Source of the DNA: Corynebacterium sp.
GTDB lineage: Bacteria; Actinomycetota; Actinomycetes; Mycobacteriales; Mycobacteriaceae
Direction of reading: 5' to 3'
Assembly (NCBI RefSeq): GCF_030532965.1
Contig: NZ_JAUNKC010000019.1
Coordinates: 1 to 59,518, forward strand
DNA: 59,518 nt
In this document: positions 9,005 through 21,093 of the stretch, piece by piece
Position numbering within the stretch: the first letter of the stretch is position 1
Layout of the letters: each line of letters begins with the position of its first letter
The notes under the pieces: model-generated
The model's input: only the letters and a program-made list of their open reading frames with translations
Databases searched by the model: none
Told to the model about the DNA's origin: nothing
Position numbers and translations under genes: made by a program

Positions 9005-10603
9005 ATGACAGAATCGACTTCTTGTGGCATCAGCCAATCGCCGTTGGACGCGGCGGCGGAAAAATACGTTCATGATATGGCGGCACTCATGCCGACGGCG
9101 GCGACGGCCTGGGGGATCGCCGGGCACGATCAAGAATTGGAGGACTTTAGCCCCGGCCACCATGATGCGGTGGCAAGCCGCACGAAGCAAATGCTGGAAC
9201 AGGTCGACACGCTCGACGGTGATGCGGTAACCAAGGCGGTCATGCGGGATCGGTTGGGGTTGGAGCTGAAGCTGCATGAGCAGGGCGAAAGCTACCGGTC
9301 GCTCAATAACATCGCATCGCCAGTGCAGGAGATTCGGGATTCCTTGTTGCAAATGCCGGAAGATCACCGCCCGGAGCGTCTTGCCAAGGTCCCGGCCGCC
9401 GTGGCGGGCTACCAGGAGTCGTTGCGGTTTGCGGCAAGTGAGGGACACGTTGCGGCGCGGCGGCAGATTGCGCAGGTGCGGAAGCAAATTGCGGATTTGG
9501 TGGACGGCACCACCCTTGATGGTTTGGGCCGCGAGGCGGACGTTGCCGCGGCAAAGCAGGCGTTTGCCCAGCTTAGCCAGTGGCTCGCGGATGAACTTGT
9601 GCCGCAGGCTGGCGATAAAGACGCCGTTGGCAGGCAGCGTTACGAGCTGTTTAGCCAGGAGTTTGTCGGCGCGAAGGTTGATTTGGATGAGGCCTATGAA
9701 TGGGGCCAGCAGCGGCTTGAGCAGATCATTGCCCAGCAGCAAGAGTGCGCGAATAAGTTGTACGGTCCTGGTGTGGACGTGGCTGAGGCGATGGCCCGGC
9801 TTGATGCCGACGAGCGCTACACATTGCACGGTGTCGAGGCGCTGAAAGAATGGATGCAGTCGAAGGCGGATGAGGCGGTTTCCGATTTGGCGGGAACTCA
9901 CTTCACCATTCCAGAACAAATGCGCACAATTGAATGTTGCATTGATCCGGCCGGTACCGGCGGGATTTTCTACACCCCACCCACCGAGGACTTTTCCCGC
10001 CCGGGTCGGATGTGGTGGTCGGTGCCGCCGGGGGAGGATACTTTCCATACGTGGCAGGAATTGACCACCGTGTACCATGAGGGCGTTCCGGGGCATCACC
10101 TGCAGCTGGGTGTGGCCATTGCGGAGCGCGATAACCTCAACCTGTGGCGTCGAATAGCGTGCTGGAACTCCGGTCACGGCGAGGGCTGGGCGCTGTATTC
10201 GGAAGCATTAATGGCGGAGCTAGGTTACCTTGACGATCCCGGTTTCCGCATGGGGCTTTACGACGCCCAACGGTTGCGCGCCGCCCGGGTTGTCTTGGAT
10301 ATCGGCGTTCACCTGGAGAAACAAACCCCCGAGGGTGGGGTATGGGACTTTGAATACGCCAAGAAATTCCTGCGCGGGCATGTCGCGATGAGCGACGCTA
10401 ACCTCGACTTTGAGCTGAATCGGTATTTCGGTTGGCCGGGTCAAGCCCCCAGCTATGCGTTGGGGCAACGGTTGTGGCAGGACATGCGGGCGGCTGCCGA
10501 CGCCAAGGGCATGACCGCGCCGGAATTCCACGAAAAAGCGCTGAAGCAAGGGTCCATCCCGATGGATATTCTTCGGGCGGTTGTATTGGACGAAGCGGTG
10601 TAA
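9005..10603 (+). CDS. DUF885 family putative zinc metallopeptidase
   Basis: The 532-residue protein belongs to DUF885. The metal-binding motif HEGVPGHH lies near residues 358-365 and the second conserved block GEGWALYSEALMAELGYL near 392, providing the third ligand glutamate. Members are soluble or secreted metallopeptidases, many with unknown substrates. No signal peptide is visible at the chosen start, so a cytoplasmic enzyme is likely. The start is set at ATG 9005 because a TAGAAT box lies at leaderless distance. The TSUP permease gene begins five bases after its stop and is probably co-transcribed. Confidence 0.85.
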   Translation: MTESTSCGISQSPLDAAAEKYVHDMAALMPTAATAWGIAGHDQELEDFSPGHHDAVASRTKQMLEQVDTLDGDAVTKAVMRDRLGLELKLHEQGESYRSLNNIASPVQEIRDSLLQMPEDHRPERLAKVPAAVAGYQESLRFAASEGHVAARRQIAQVRKQIADLVDGTTLDGLGREADVAAAKQAFAQLSQWLADELVPQAGDKDAVGRQRYELFSQEFVGAKVDLDEAYEWGQQRLEQIIAQQQECANKLYGPGVDVAEAMARLDADERYTLHGVEALKEWMQSKADEAVSDLAGTHFTIPEQMRTIECCIDPAGTGGIFYTPPTEDFSRPGRMWWSVPPGEDTFHTWQELTTVYHEGVPGHHLQLGVAIAERDNLNLWRRIACWNSGHGEGWALYSEALMAELGYLDDPGFRMGLYDAQRLRAARVVLDIGVHLEKQTPEGGVWDFEYAKKFLRGHVAMSDANLDFELNRYFGWPGQAPSYALGQRLWQDMRAAADAKGMTAPEFHEKALKQGSIPMDILRAVVLDEAV

Positions 10604-10608
10604 TTCTG

Positions 10609-11334
10609 ATGGGTTTATTGGTGGCCGGGGCGCTTATTGCGGGCTGGGTCGACGCCGTTATCGGTGGCGGCGGGCTTATTCTTATCCCGCTGTTGCTGAG
10701 CGCCGGGTATGTCCCCACCGCAGCTTTGGCCACCAATAAACTCGCCGCAGTTTCCGGCACTTTATCCGCAGCCATCGTTTTGATAAAGAAGCTGGGGCGA
10801 CCGGAACACCTGTGGCGTTACGTTTTCCTTGCGCTTGGTTGCTCCGGGTGTGGGGCACTGCTTGCGAGTAGTCTTTCCACAGACGTCATGCGGCCGGTGG
10901 TGATTGTTCTTTTGGTTTCGGTCGGAATTTTTCTCACCTTCCGCCGCGATTTTGGGCAAGCAACTACACCGGTTGCCGCCCGCCCGCGCGTTGCGTTGGG
11001 GCTAGCCGGTGTCATCGCGTTTTACGACGGCATTTTCGGCCCAGGTACCGGAATGTTCCTCATCATGCTGTTTACCGCCACTCTCACAGGCGATCTTCTG
11101 CAATCCACGGTGTTGGCTAAGGTAGTCAATACCGCGACCAATCTAGGTGCCCTGATTGTCTTTGGAATGGGCGGGCACATCATGTGGCAGTTGGGGCTCA
11201 TTCTTGCCGTTGCCAATATCATTGGTGCGCAACTGGGTGCCCGAACAGTACTCGCAGGTGGGACCCGATTTTTGCGGTACGCGGTGCTCGTATTAGTTGT
11301 GGTGATGTGCGCGAAATTGATTATCGCGCAATGA
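10609..11334 (+). CDS. TSUP family permease (TauE/SafE, DUF81)
   Basis: This 241-residue integral membrane protein has about seven to eight hydrophobic segments. The TSUP signature is clear: AGWVDAVIGGGGLILIPLLL at the N-terminus and a second half repeat with FYDGIFGPGTGMFLI near residue 138. The family moves sulfite, sulfonates or related organic anions across the cytoplasmic membrane. The frame is open far upstream inside the DUF885 gene, but the first suitable ATG is at 10609, five bases after that gene's stop, which suggests translational coupling. The substrate is not known. Confidence 0.88.
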   Translation: MGLLVAGALIAGWVDAVIGGGGLILIPLLLSAGYVPTAALATNKLAAVSGTLSAAIVLIKKLGRPEHLWRYVFLALGCSGCGALLASSLSTDVMRPVVIVLLVSVGIFLTFRRDFGQATTPVAARPRVALGLAGVIAFYDGIFGPGTGMFLIMLFTATLTGDLLQSTVLAKVVNTATNLGALIVFGMGGHIMWQLGLILAVANIIGAQLGARTVLAGGTRFLRYAVLVLVVVMCAKLIIAQ

Positions 11335-11371
11335 GAGCGGGCTGAATGGAACGTTGTGATTTCCGATAATT

Positions 11372-11383
11372 ATTGTGCACAAT
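11372..11383. repeat. 12-base perfect palindrome ATTGTGCACAAT
   Basis: A perfect palindrome centred on GTGCAC in the 123-base gap between the converging TSUP and surface-protein genes. It is followed by a wider inverted repeat, ATCGTTACGG at 11382-11391 and CCGTAACGAT at 11436-11445. It may be part of a bidirectional terminator; an operator is less likely at a convergent junction. Confidence 0.5.
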
Positions 11384-11457
11384 CGTTACGGTGCAGGCGG
11401 TGTGGTGACGCGCGCCGGTAAGCGGGTCGCCCGCGCCGTAACGATCAGACGTTCCTT

Positions 11458-12678
11458 TTAAGGCTGGCTACTGAAAAGAAACCCGAAAAGTGCTTTTAGC
11501 AGCGGGAATTGTAACAACCTGGCAATAATCGTTCGCAGGAAATCGAATAGTGCGGAACTGCCGCTGCCCGACTGCGGTGGCGGGGTGGGGCTGGTAGTCG
11601 GTGGGGTAGTGGTTGCCGTGGGGGTTGACGTGGGTGCTGTCGTTGGTGTCATGGACGTGGTTGGCGTGGTGGTAGGTGCAGCACCGTGGCTACCGATCTG
11701 CACGAACTTATATGGCGATCCGATTGCGCCCAGTGGCGTTGCCTTGTCCCAGTCGTGGGCACCATCGGCGCTGGTTGCTTCGTTGACCCAGATCGGGAAG
11801 TTCGCAGGTGGGGTGATGTTCTCGCTGAACGCAAGCTTCGTGCCAATGGCGGTAAGCTGGCCTTGTTCGATTACCAAGTTTCCGGGATTTACCCGCACGC
11901 CCGCTAGTGCGCCGGGATAACTGGACGGCGGTTTTTCCAGATATCCAGCAATTGCGGTGAGTGTGCCGCCGGACATCTTTAACGTCCCAGTTTCCACTTC
12001 GACACCAGCCGCGTGACGAGGACCGAAATAGGTGTAGCCGGTTATATCGCCTGATTCGACAGTCAGCCCTTCCACCGCGTGAATGCCGGTTCCGGTGTAA
12101 ACATGCTGGTACTTGTTTGTGACATTAACGTCGGGACCAGCAAAGACGATGCTACCGTAGGCGTCAATTCCGGAACCGCCCAAGTATTGCTGTGGGGTTC
12201 CCGCCGTGGATTCGGTAACCGTGATATCTAATGTGCCGGTGCCAGTAAACTTCAACGTGGAGCCAGCATTCGGTGGGGGCAAATGCAGAATTCCTTTTGC
12301 AAAATGATGTGCGGGTGTGGTCGTAATAGTGTTCTTGCCCTGTACGTTGATTGTCAGGTTCGGGATTGTTGCCCATATACCTGCTATATCCAATCCTTCC
12401 TCACGATGATCGGTGATGGTGGCGTCGTTAAGCTCCAACGTAGCGGTGTTGGGGTTAAAACGGACGGTTCCGTCACCCGTGACATCGTGCATATTGCTGG
12501 TATCAACCCGCCTCGCGCCCACCCAAATATCGAATGCCGAAATTTGGGCCGTTGCGGGAACGAAAATGGTGCTAACGGCCAGAGCTATAACCGTAAGCAT
12601 CGCGAAAACCGCCGCGATCGCGGCACGTGACTGGGGCAGAGCTTGTCGACGGAACGTGGTGGCGTGGGCGGTATACAT
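11458..12678 (-). CDS. Secreted beta-helix-like surface protein (carbohydrate-binding-domain type), copy 1
   Basis: The 406-residue exported protein starts with a signal peptide (AAIAAVFAMLTVIALAVS, cleavage likely after PATAQ). The mature part begins with FDIWVGARRVDTSN and DGTVRFNPNTATLELNDATI, a signature I know from secreted beta-helix proteins of Gram-positive bacteria annotated as carbohydrate-binding-domain (Cthe_2159-like). Repeating turns follow (GIHAVEGLTVESGDITGY, GTLKMSGGTLTAIAG). Then comes a Thr/Pro linker of some 45 residues and a hydrophobic tail, LFDFLRTIIARLLQFPLLKA. There is no LPXTG. ATG 12678 is chosen because GAAAGGAG lies eight bases upstream. It is a tandem paralogue of the next gene; the shared tail may anchor both in the mycomembrane, which is inference. 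Confidence 0.8.
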   Translation of the reverse strand: MYTAHATTFRRQALPQSRAAIAAVFAMLTVIALAVSTIFVPATAQISAFDIWVGARRVDTSNMHDVTGDGTVRFNPNTATLELNDATITDHREEGLDIAGIWATIPNLTINVQGKNTITTTPAHHFAKGILHLPPPNAGSTLKFTGTGTLDITVTESTAGTPQQYLGGSGIDAYGSIVFAGPDVNVTNKYQHVYTGTGIHAVEGLTVESGDITGYTYFGPRHAAGVEVETGTLKMSGGTLTAIAGYLEKPPSSYPGALAGVRVNPGNLVIEQGQLTAIGTKLAFSENITPPANFPIWVNEATSADGAHDWDKATPLGAIGSPYKFVQIGSHGAAPTTTPTTSMTPTTAPTSTPTATTTPPTTSPTPPPQSGSGSSALFDFLRTIIARLLQFPLLKALFGFLFSSQP

Positions 12679-12871
12679 AGCTGACGCTCCTTTCAAATAT
12701 GGTGGTAAAAGAACAAAACTCTTGATAAGCCCCATCGTAATGACCACCCCCAAGCAAAAATCTGTCCAGCCAAGAATCACAAAAATACAGTCCTTTTCAC
12801 CGCCAAACGGGTGTGTTTTGCGCAGATTACGACAAGCACATCCGTGATGGTTGTGACTTTGGGGGTAATGA

Positions 12872-12897
12872 AAAACCCTTGCGGTATTTCGCAAGGG
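12872..12897 (-). terminator. Terminator of surface protein gene copy 2
   Basis: AACCCTTGCG and CGCAAGGGTT form a 10-base-pair stem with a six-base loop. On the minus strand it follows the stop at 12909 and is followed by TTTTTCATT, so it ends the upstream copy's transcript. Confidence 0.85.
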
Positions 12898-12908
12898 TTA
12901 GAGATAGA

Positions 12909-14138
12909 TTACTTCCACAAGAATGACAGCAAGTTCTTCAGCAATGGGAACTCGATAATTTTTGAGGTTAGTGACCGTAAGAACCCCACGAGGCCATCGC
13001 CCGGGCCAGGCGCTTGAGGCGTTGAGGTCTCCGTCGGTGTCGGATTCTGGGAGGTGGTCGATGTTTCCGTAGCGATTGATGTTGGGGCTGATGTTGCTGG
13101 CTCAGTCGTTGGAGCATCAGGTGGCTGCGGGGAGTCTGCTAGCTCGACCTGAACAAATTTGTACGGTGAACCTTTATCGCCGAGCGGCGTTGTCCGGTCC
13201 CATGGTTTTGCGCCCTCGGCAGTATTTTTCTCGTTCACCAGCACCTTATACGTCTCTGGGAACGTTACTGTTGGGCGGAATGCGATTTCCGTACTTATAG
13301 CTATAAGTTTTCCACCAGTGATGAATATACGGTCCGGAACTGCAGAAACACCTGCGTAGCTATCACCTGAATATCCCGAATTGCTTTTGCTGCCCGCAAT
13401 GCCGGTAAGTGACCCACCAGAAATGCGGAGATCTCCATCCCAGACGGATACGCCAGTAGCGCTTCGGTACCCGCTTGGGTAGTGTGCGACAACGTCTCCT
13501 GCCTCAACGGTGATCCCCCGCGGGCTTGATAACCCACTGTCTTCAATTAACACATTCGGCCCAGCAAACTTTGTTTGCCCCTCGGTATATACGCCTTTGT
13601 AAACAGGGACATGGAAATACTCGTAAGGCTTTCCGCGCGGCAGGCGGAAAAAAGTAATAGAGCCATCACCAGTGAATGTCAGCGTTGAATCAGGGCCAGC
13701 TTTGTGGGACAGTATCCCGGAACCGGGGCTAGTTGGTTTGTTTAGGATCCGGTTGTTACCAGTGATGTGCAGGGTGAGATTCTTTTCAGTGATACTGATT
13801 GTTGGGACCTGGTCCCATTTCCCCTCAGGAATTCTGCCATTTTCGTCTTCGATATCTTGGGCATTGAGAAGCCTTGCGCTATTGAGATAAAGCGTGGCGC
13901 TGTCCGGATCGAAACGAACTGTGTTGTTTCTAAACACATCGTCTTTGTTTGCTGCGGTGACCTGGGTTCCGGCAACCCAAATGCCCCATGTTTGTTCTTC
14001 GGCTACGGCCGCGGGAACGAGGCCTAAAGCCAGCGTGATTGATGCAAGGATTGCGCAAACGCGTGCAATCATGCTGGGGCGACCGCCTGCGGAGGCTACC
14101 GGCACCCCAGGTGCTCTGAAGTTGGGGGATGTGTACAT
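12909..14138 (-). CDS. Secreted beta-helix-like surface protein (carbohydrate-binding-domain type), copy 2
   Basis: The 409-residue protein has the same plan as its neighbour: a signal peptide ending near LVPAAVAE, the entry motif GIWVAGTQVTAANKDDV with NNTVRFDPDSATLYLNSA, short glycine-rich beta-helix turns (GITVEAGDVVAHYPSGYRSA, GDLRISGGSLTGIAG), a Ser/Thr/Pro linker, and the tail FLRSLTSKIIEFPLLKNLLS. The two mature domains align along their length but have diverged well. ATG 14138 is selected since GAAAGGAG lies about 11 bases upstream; the in-frame start further up lacks one. Each copy has its own ribosome site and a terminator lies between them. Likely cell-surface, ligand unknown. Confidence 0.8.
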   Translation of the reverse strand: MYTSPNFRAPGVPVASAGGRPSMIARVCAILASITLALGLVPAAVAEEQTWGIWVAGTQVTAANKDDVFRNNTVRFDPDSATLYLNSARLLNAQDIEDENGRIPEGKWDQVPTISITEKNLTLHITGNNRILNKPTSPGSGILSHKAGPDSTLTFTGDGSITFFRLPRGKPYEYFHVPVYKGVYTEGQTKFAGPNVLIEDSGLSSPRGITVEAGDVVAHYPSGYRSATGVSVWDGDLRISGGSLTGIAGSKSNSGYSGDSYAGVSAVPDRIFITGGKLIAISTEIAFRPTVTFPETYKVLVNEKNTAEGAKPWDRTTPLGDKGSPYKFVQVELADSPQPPDAPTTEPATSAPTSIATETSTTSQNPTPTETSTPQAPGPGDGLVGFLRSLTSKIIEFPLLKNLLSFLWK

Positions 14139-14635
14139 CGAAGAACACTCCTTTCGTGTCATAAGACGGTAGAAATCGGTTTTTCTTCTGCTGCCCTCAT
14201 GCTAATAATTGCGCGCGATATGAAACTTTTCTGTGAAGTTTTCACAGAAAAATCGGCGGAACCACCTCCAGATAGGTGTAACTTTATAAGCAATTGCTAA
14301 TTATTGGGGTAGATTATCGGTTAATGATGCTTGGGACGGGGTCGTTTGCGTAGCAGATTCTCGCCTCGTGGTGATTGTGGTGTCGTGTAGGCAAGGAATA
14401 ATGATCGCGGCAACTTATGCTGAAGGCGTTTCGTTTCGGGGTGAGGGGATCGTCGAAAAGCAAAAGTGCCGTTCTTAGGCTAATGGCGTGCGGGGCGCGA
14501 TTGGGCTGTTTGTGCGAAAACCAGGCACCGATGCTATGTGGTCGAAGAAACTTAAAAGTGTTAGAAACTCCACAATTTTTAGTCGTGGTTGATTCTGCCG
14601 CGCATGGTGCGAAAAACCGTGGCACACTGGTGGGT
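14139..14635. other. Divergent intergenic region upstream of surface protein and gpmA
   Basis: About 500 bases holding the promoters of the minus-strand surface gene and of gpmA. It contains the inverted repeat at 14227-14251 and one CGTCGAAAAGC copy at 14451-14461. The gpmA frame is open upstream to 14417 but shows no protein-like composition. No gene is supported. Confidence 0.6.
14227..14251. promoter_or_regulatory. 11-base inverted repeat upstream of surface protein gene
   Basis: TTTTCTGTGAA and TTCACAGAAAA flank three bases, about 90 bases before the surface-protein start at 14138. Between two divergent genes this fits an operator better than a terminator. Which regulator binds is unknown. 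Confidence 0.5.
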
Positions 14636-15382
14636 ATGGCTAATGGAAAACTAATCCTCCTCCGTCATGGACAGAGTGAGTGGAATGCGTCTAATCAGTT
14701 CACCGGTTGGGTCGACGTCAACCTGACCGAGAAGGGCGAAGCCGAAGCCAAGCGGGGTGGGCAATTGCTGCGCGAAGCAGGGATTCTGCCTGAGGTTGTG
14801 TACACCTCGTTGCTGCGCCGGGCAATTCGCACCGCAAACATCGCACTGAATGAGGCAGATCGCCACTGGATCCCAGTGATCCGCGACTGGCGGCTGAACG
14901 AACGCCACTACGGTGCATTGCAGGGGCTGAATAAGGCGGAAACGAAGGAAAAGTACGGCGACGATCAGTTCATGGCATGGCGTCGCTCCTACGACACCCC
15001 ACCACCAGCAATCGAGGACGACAACGAGTATTCCCAGGCAAACGATGTGCGCTACGCAGACCTGCCGAAGGTGCCACAGACCGAATGCCTGAAGGACGTT
15101 GTGATTCGGTTCGTTCCATACTTCGAGGAAGAAATCCTGCCACGGGTTAAAAACGGCGAGACCGTTTTGGTGGCAGCACATGGCAATTCACTGCGGGCAT
15201 TGGTCAAGCACCTTGACGGAATCTCCGATGCCGATATTGCCGAGCTGAATATCCCAACCGGTATTCCACTGGTGTACGAACTGGATGCAGACGGCAAAGT
15301 CCTTAATCCGGGCGGCACCTATTTGGACCCCGAGGCAGCAGCAGCTGGTGCGGCAGCGGTAGCGGCACAGGGCGGCAAATAG
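14636..15382 (+). CDS. gpmA: 2,3-bisphosphoglycerate-dependent phosphoglycerate mutase
   Basis: This glycolytic enzyme interconverts 3- and 2-phosphoglycerate. The 248-residue protein opens with the phosphohistidine signature [20 protein letters not shown] and has [14 protein letters not shown] near residue 88 and the second histidine in [17 protein letters not shown] near 180, all normal for dPGM. The ATG at 14636 is chosen because the family begins at this point; upstream open frame is spurious. The senX3 gene starts 22 bases after its stop, an arrangement shared with mycobacteria, so the three genes gpmA, senX3 and regX3 may be read together. Confidence 0.96.
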   Translation: MANGKLILLRHGQSEWNASNQFTGWVDVNLTEKGEAEAKRGGQLLREAGILPEVVYTSLLRRAIRTANIALNEADRHWIPVIRDWRLNERHYGALQGLNKAETKEKYGDDQFMAWRRSYDTPPPAIEDDNEYSQANDVRYADLPKVPQTECLKDVVIRFVPYFEEEILPRVKNGETVLVAAHGNSLRALVKHLDGISDADIAELNIPTGIPLVYELDADGKVLNPGGTYLDPEAAAAGAAAVAAQGGK

Positions 15383-15404
15383 TCAAGGACCTGCGAGGTA
15401 GTTT

Positions 15405-16645
15405 GTGACTTCGCACATTCCAGCGTTTATTGTGGGCGTGGTCGTAACCGGCCTCGCCCTAGCTGCATTTTCATGGCTAAAAGCCCGGGTGCGGCGGCAC
15501 CGACAGGCCGCAGCATTGACGGAGAACAACATCACCACCGTGCCGCAGATTTTGCATTTAGCGGTCCAAGGCTCACCGACCGGGATCACGGTGGTCGATA
15601 GGTCGGGGCAGGTGGTGTTATCGAATGCCCAAGCCCACGAGATGGGCGTGGTGTATGAACGCACGGTGAACACTGATGTGTGGGACATCGCCACCGCGGT
15701 ATTCGGGGATAAAGAAGAACGATCCATAGCCTTCGACACCCGCAGGCAAACCGGGTCGCGGGTGCGGTCGGTGCGTGCCGTGGTAAAGCCACTGACCCTG
15801 GTTGATGATCGTTTCGCCATCATCTACTCCACCGATGAGTCGGAGAACGTGCGGATGGAATCAGCGCGCCGCGATTTCGTGGCGAATGTTTCGCACGAAT
15901 TGAAAACACCAGTTGGTGGAATGGCGTTACTGGCAGAAGCCTTGACGGAAGCCTCGGACGATCCCGAACAAGTGGCGTATTTCGGGCAACGGTTATATAA
16001 GGAAGCGCATCGGTTGGGGGAGATGATCGCCGAGCTTATTTCCTTATCTAAACTCCAGGGGGCGGAAGCATTGCCGGACATGGAGCCGGTATTTGTCGAT
16101 GATGTTGTCGAGGAGTCGGTGAATCGGAATCGGCTGGCGGCCGAAAGCGCCGACATTAGCCTCACCCAATCACCATCCTGTGGGGTGCAGGTTTTAGGCG
16201 ACAGGAATCTACTGGTTACGGCTGTTTCCAATCTGGTTTCCAATGCCATTAATTATTCGCCCAATGGGGTGGAAGTGGCGGTAACGACCACCATCGTGGG
16301 CGATGATGTGGTGTTAATCCGGGTCACTGACCACGGGATCGGGATAGCGCCGGAGCATCAACAGCGAGTGTTTGAACGGTTCTTTAGGGTGGACAAGGCC
16401 CGGTCGCGTTCGACCGGCGGCACCGGCTTGGGCTTGGCGATTGTGAAACACGTCGCGGCTAATCACGGCGGCGATATTAAATTGTGGTCGCAGCCAGGTA
16501 CCGGTTCGACGTTTTCCTTGGAGTTGCCGATTTATCACCCAGATGATGAGGGTTTGGCTGCGGCGGACAAGGTTGTAAGGCAAAATTTGAAATCGGAACT
16601 GTTTCGCACTCCCGGGATGCGGGTTCGTCGAAAGGATAAGCAGCA

Positions 16646-16649
<4 letters not shown>
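15405..16649 (+). CDS. senX3: Two-component sensor histidine kinase SenX3
   Basis: This kinase senses phosphate limitation together with RegX3. The 414-residue protein has one clear N-terminal membrane segment (IPAFIVGVVVTGLALAAFSW), a PAS domain around residues 40-140, the HisKA box RDFVANVSHELKTPVGGMAL with the phosphorylated histidine at about residue 164, and a HATPase domain with NLVSNAINYSPNG, VTDHGIGIAPEH and GGTGLGLAIVKHV. It begins at GTG 15405, with GCGAGGTAG upstream. Its stop overlaps the regX3 start as ATGA, a sign of coupled translation. Naming rests on synteny with gpmA and ppx plus domain order. Confidence 0.93.
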
Positions 16650-19288
<2,639 letters not shown>

Positions 19289-19291
19289 ACG

Positions 19292-20923
19292 ATGACCGAC
19301 AAGCAACTCACCGTTGCGGAATTGCTGGCCAAAGCTGGCAAGGAAGGCGCAAGTAGCAACCAGCGAACGCGCCGCCGCCGTAGCATCGAAGATGGTGGCG
19401 TTACCGTCGCTGAGCTGACCGGGCGTATCCCGAAAGTGGATGCGAAACCCGCCGAAGCCAAGCACTCTAACCAGCCGCTTGATGCCGAGCCCACCCCACC
19501 GTCAACAGTGCCGTCGACCGCGCCGGAAACAGCAAAAACCGATGAAGCTGACTTCGGTGCCGAAGCAGGTTACGCTGCACCCCAATCGCACCAGGCGACA
19601 CCAACCCCCGCGGCAACTCCGACCCCGGAACCGCCGACCCGCAGTGCAACCTTCGGCAGTAATACCGCAGCCGACCTGGAGCAAACCACTCAGTGGTCCA
19701 TCATCGATAATGAATCACCACAAGACTTCGATGAACCCATCCCGACCTCGCAACCAACCCCAGCGGCACCAGCGGCAGCCAGCGACGCCCCGGTGCCGAA
19801 GCCGACGCTGAAACCGGTGATGAAACCCGCCATGAAACCAGCAATGGCGGATCCCGTTGCGGCTGAGCCGACACCGGAAGAAGCAGAACCTGAATCACCA
19901 GCGGTCACCTACGTGGTGGTGGGTGAAGAATCCGAGGCGGAACCAGACGTCGCCACGACAGGTGTGACCAAACCTGTGCCGAGCAGCGACGAAACCATCG
20001 TGCTGTCCGTCGTTAGCGAAGACGACCCGGTGCGGTTGACCACCGGATCGTTCCCGGTCGTCACCTCCGAGCAGTTCTTTGAAGCGCCAGTCGCCGACCT
20101 GGCGAAGAACCCAACCGTGGTTTTCCAAGAAGAAACCCCAGCGCCATCGCCGCTTGACGACGCCGTCGCCCAAGCCATGGAACAAGGACAAGCGGATCGT
20201 GATGAACACGGATTCGATGAGCCGGGTCTGGATGAACACGAACTAGAAGAGCTGGAACTTGGCGAACCAGGGCTGGATGATTCCGGCGCAGTTACCGACT
20301 ACCCGAAGACGGAAGTTATGCCTGCGGCAACCGTGGCTGGTGCCGCGCAGCACGACGACTACGTGGTTGACGGTACGGAGGATACGGAATACTACGACGA
20401 TGACTTCGCCGAACCACAAGACGGCCAGTACGACGAGTTCTACGAGGACGATGAATACGCCGAGTATCCAGAAACCGGCTATGAGTCTGAGTCGACGTAC
20501 GATGAGCAATACCTCGACGACGGATACGCGACGGAATACACCGACGAATACGTCGAAGAATACGAAGGCGACGACGCCGTAACCGACGCTCGGGACGAAG
20601 CCGATTCCCCGGCGGTCCCTAGCCGCGCCGCAGCCACGATGATCGGCGAGGAAGAAGAACCACTGGAGAAAATGTCGATGATCTCGGTGATCGGCATGGC
20701 AATCGCCGGTATCCTCGTCGGCGCCGCACTATTCATCGGATTCCAATACCTTTGGGCGTCGATGGATAAAAAGATCGTTGCGGCCCTGGGCCTAGCAGTC
20801 ACCATCGCCTTGGTGACGATTGTTCGTGTGATGCGGACCTCCCGCGATGGGCTTTCGATGGCACTAACAGGTTTGGTCGGCTTGGTAATGACATTCGGTC
20901 CGCTCATCATTGTCGGTTGGTAG
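19292..20923 (+). CDS. Membrane protein with long acidic proline-rich region (Rv0497 homologue)
   Basis: The 543-residue protein begins with a conserved soluble segment, LTVAELLAKAGKEG and GVTVAELTGRIP, as in M. tuberculosis Rv0497. About 400 low-complexity residues follow, first rich in Pro/Ala/Thr with short repeats such as KPVMKPAMKPAM (residues near 175), then rich in Asp, Glu and Tyr (residues about 350-430). The C-terminus has three membrane helices (ISVIGMAIAGILVGAALFIG, KIVAALGLAVTIALVTIVRV, and a last one ending IIVGW). It is longer than its mycobacterial counterpart as I remember it. It starts three bases after ppx. Function is unknown; the disordered part is probably cytoplasmic. 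Confidence 0.8.
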   Translation: MTDKQLTVAELLAKAGKEGASSNQRTRRRRSIEDGGVTVAELTGRIPKVDAKPAEAKHSNQPLDAEPTPPSTVPSTAPETAKTDEADFGAEAGYAAPQSHQATPTPAATPTPEPPTRSATFGSNTAADLEQTTQWSIIDNESPQDFDEPIPTSQPTPAAPAAASDAPVPKPTLKPVMKPAMKPAMADPVAAEPTPEEAEPESPAVTYVVVGEESEAEPDVATTGVTKPVPSSDETIVLSVVSEDDPVRLTTGSFPVVTSEQFFEAPVADLAKNPTVVFQEETPAPSPLDDAVAQAMEQGQADRDEHGFDEPGLDEHELEELELGEPGLDDSGAVTDYPKTEVMPAATVAGAAQHDDYVVDGTEDTEYYDDDFAEPQDGQYDEFYEDDEYAEYPETGYESESTYDEQYLDDGYATEYTDEYVEEYEGDDAVTDARDEADSPAVPSRAAATMIGEEEEPLEKMSMISVIGMAIAGILVGAALFIGFQYLWASMDKKIVAALGLAVTIALVTIVRVMRTSRDGLSMALTGLVGLVMTFGPLIIVGW

Positions 20924-20940
20924 CCGACGCTTGTAACTAA

Positions 20941-21013
20941 CACGCCACTAGCCTCACCTGGTATTTTCCCTTCCCAAACCGACCAGGTGGAACGGCTAGT
21001 GGCGTGGTTTTTA
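20941..21013 (+). terminator. Strong terminator after the Rv0497 homologue
   Basis: A 13-base-pair perfect stem (CACGCCACTAGCC with GGCTAGTGGCGTG at 20994-21006) encloses a second stem CACCTGGT/ACCAGGTG and is followed by GTTTTTATT. Confidence 0.92.
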
Positions 21014-21093
21014 TTGTTGCGATTTGATTAATAGTTACGGCCGTCGCAGTGTTCGAAGTGCAACAACGCAGCGTTTTTGGCAAGGTTATCCAC

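Noticed and set aside
8963..10177. 404-codon open frame antisense to the DUF885 gene
   Set aside because: A shadow frame from high-GC codon bias: rich in Arg and His, no recognisable motif, fully overlapped by a gene with clear metallopeptidase motifs.
14417..14635. Upstream extension of the gpmA frame
   Set aside because: The family begins at the [11 protein letters not shown] block directly after ATG 14636; the upstream residues have no homology-like pattern and cover an intergenic repeat.
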